This document shows, piece after piece, positions 6,295 to 6,509 of a stretch of 6,509 bases of DNA. The notes below the pieces were generated by a model, which saw only the letters and a list, made by a program, of their open reading frames with translations, ran no database searches and was not told the DNA's origin. The stretch lies in contig JAQZAY010000222.1 in NCBI GenBank assembly GCA_029239415.1, positions 1 through 6,509 of the forward strand, written 5' to 3'. The stretch comes from Pseudomonas sp. (GTDB lineage Bacteria; Pseudomonadota; Gammaproteobacteria; Pseudomonadales; Pseudomonadaceae). The position numbers were made by a program, and so were the translations under genes. Positions within the stretch are counted from its first letter, which is position 1; every line of letters begins with the position of its first letter.

Positions 6295-6509
6295 TCAACG
6301 AAACGTCCCCGGCGCCTTGCGGAGCAGAGGCCTGGCAGCGGTCCGCTTGCGCTGCAAGCTGTTGCAGGTGAATACCTGTGGGCGCTCGATCAGATAGCCC
6401 TGGGCGTAATCCACGCCTATCTCGATAAGGGCCTGCTCGATCACCGGCGTCTCGACGAATTCGGCGATGGTGCGCTTGCCCATGACATGGCCGATGTGAT
6501 TGATCACCT
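6295..6509 (-). CDS. C-terminal part of an EAL-domain cyclic-di-GMP protein (partial)
   Basis: The frame stays open to the right edge of the window, so only the last 71 codons or so are visible. They contain the end of an EAL phosphodiesterase-type domain: a helix (INHIGHVMGKRTIAE), the conserved FVET segment and then GVDYAQGYLIERP, the usual final strand and turn of the barrel. EAL domains hydrolyse cyclic-di-GMP to pGpG or act as binding sensors; the EAL signature and metal ligands that would decide this are upstream and out of view. The FVET form is common in composite sensory GGDEF-EAL proteins, so that architecture is likely but unproven here. After the domain comes a basic tail of about 24 residues (TCNSLQRKRTAARPLLRKAP and onward). 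The stop is 52 bp before the undA start in the same direction. Confidence 0.88.
   Translation of the reverse strand, partial: VINHIGHVMGKRTIAEFVETPVIEQALIEIGVDYAQGYLIERPQVFTCNSLQRKRTAARPLLRKAPGTFR

Overview
The window is a chromosomal segment of a fluorescent pseudomonad, most likely of the Pseudomonas putida group. The evidence is the high G+C content, the gene order (mtnA, divergent mtaD-ubiG-mupP-SDR, then undA) and protein sequences that read as typical Pseudomonas orthologues. The species cannot be fixed from the sequence alone.

Layout. Positions 1-248 are non-coding as far as I can see. Positions 249-704 (+) encode a small REP-associated tyrosine transposase (RAYT) that meets mtnA (705-1781, -) tail to tail with no intervening base. 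mtnA is divergent from mtaD across a 107-bp intergenic region carrying two back-to-back -10 boxes. On the + strand follow mtaD (1889-3214), ubiG (3274-3972), mupP (3975-4646) and a YciK-like short-chain dehydrogenase (4694-5434). They look like one transcription unit, although GC-rich hairpins without U-tracts lie in two of the gaps. Convergent to this unit is undA (5454-6242, -), the 1-undecene-forming fatty acid decarboxylase usually annotated as a TenA-family regulator. Upstream of undA, in the same direction, is the C-terminal end of an EAL-domain (cyclic-di-GMP) protein cut by the window edge.

How the genes fit together. MtaD deaminates methylthioadenosine, and MtnA normally isomerises the methylthioribose-1-phosphate made further down the salvage route, so this divergent pair belongs to methionine salvage. 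UbiG works in ubiquinone synthesis and MupP in peptidoglycan recycling. UndA turns medium-chain fatty acids, chiefly laurate, into volatile terminal alkenes.

Most notable observations. (1) The MtnA protein is full length and well conserved around its motifs, but six catalytic or substrate-binding positions are replaced (R54Q, R96Q, C166G, Q205L, D246E, K257R); I read it as a probable pseudoenzyme or repurposed enzyme. (2) The adjacent RAYT keeps its HUH histidines but has His in place of the nucleophilic tyrosine, so it is probably inactive in DNA cleavage. (3) UndA has all six expected iron-ligand residues and should be active. No CRISPR array, tRNA, rRNA or complete insertion sequence is visible.
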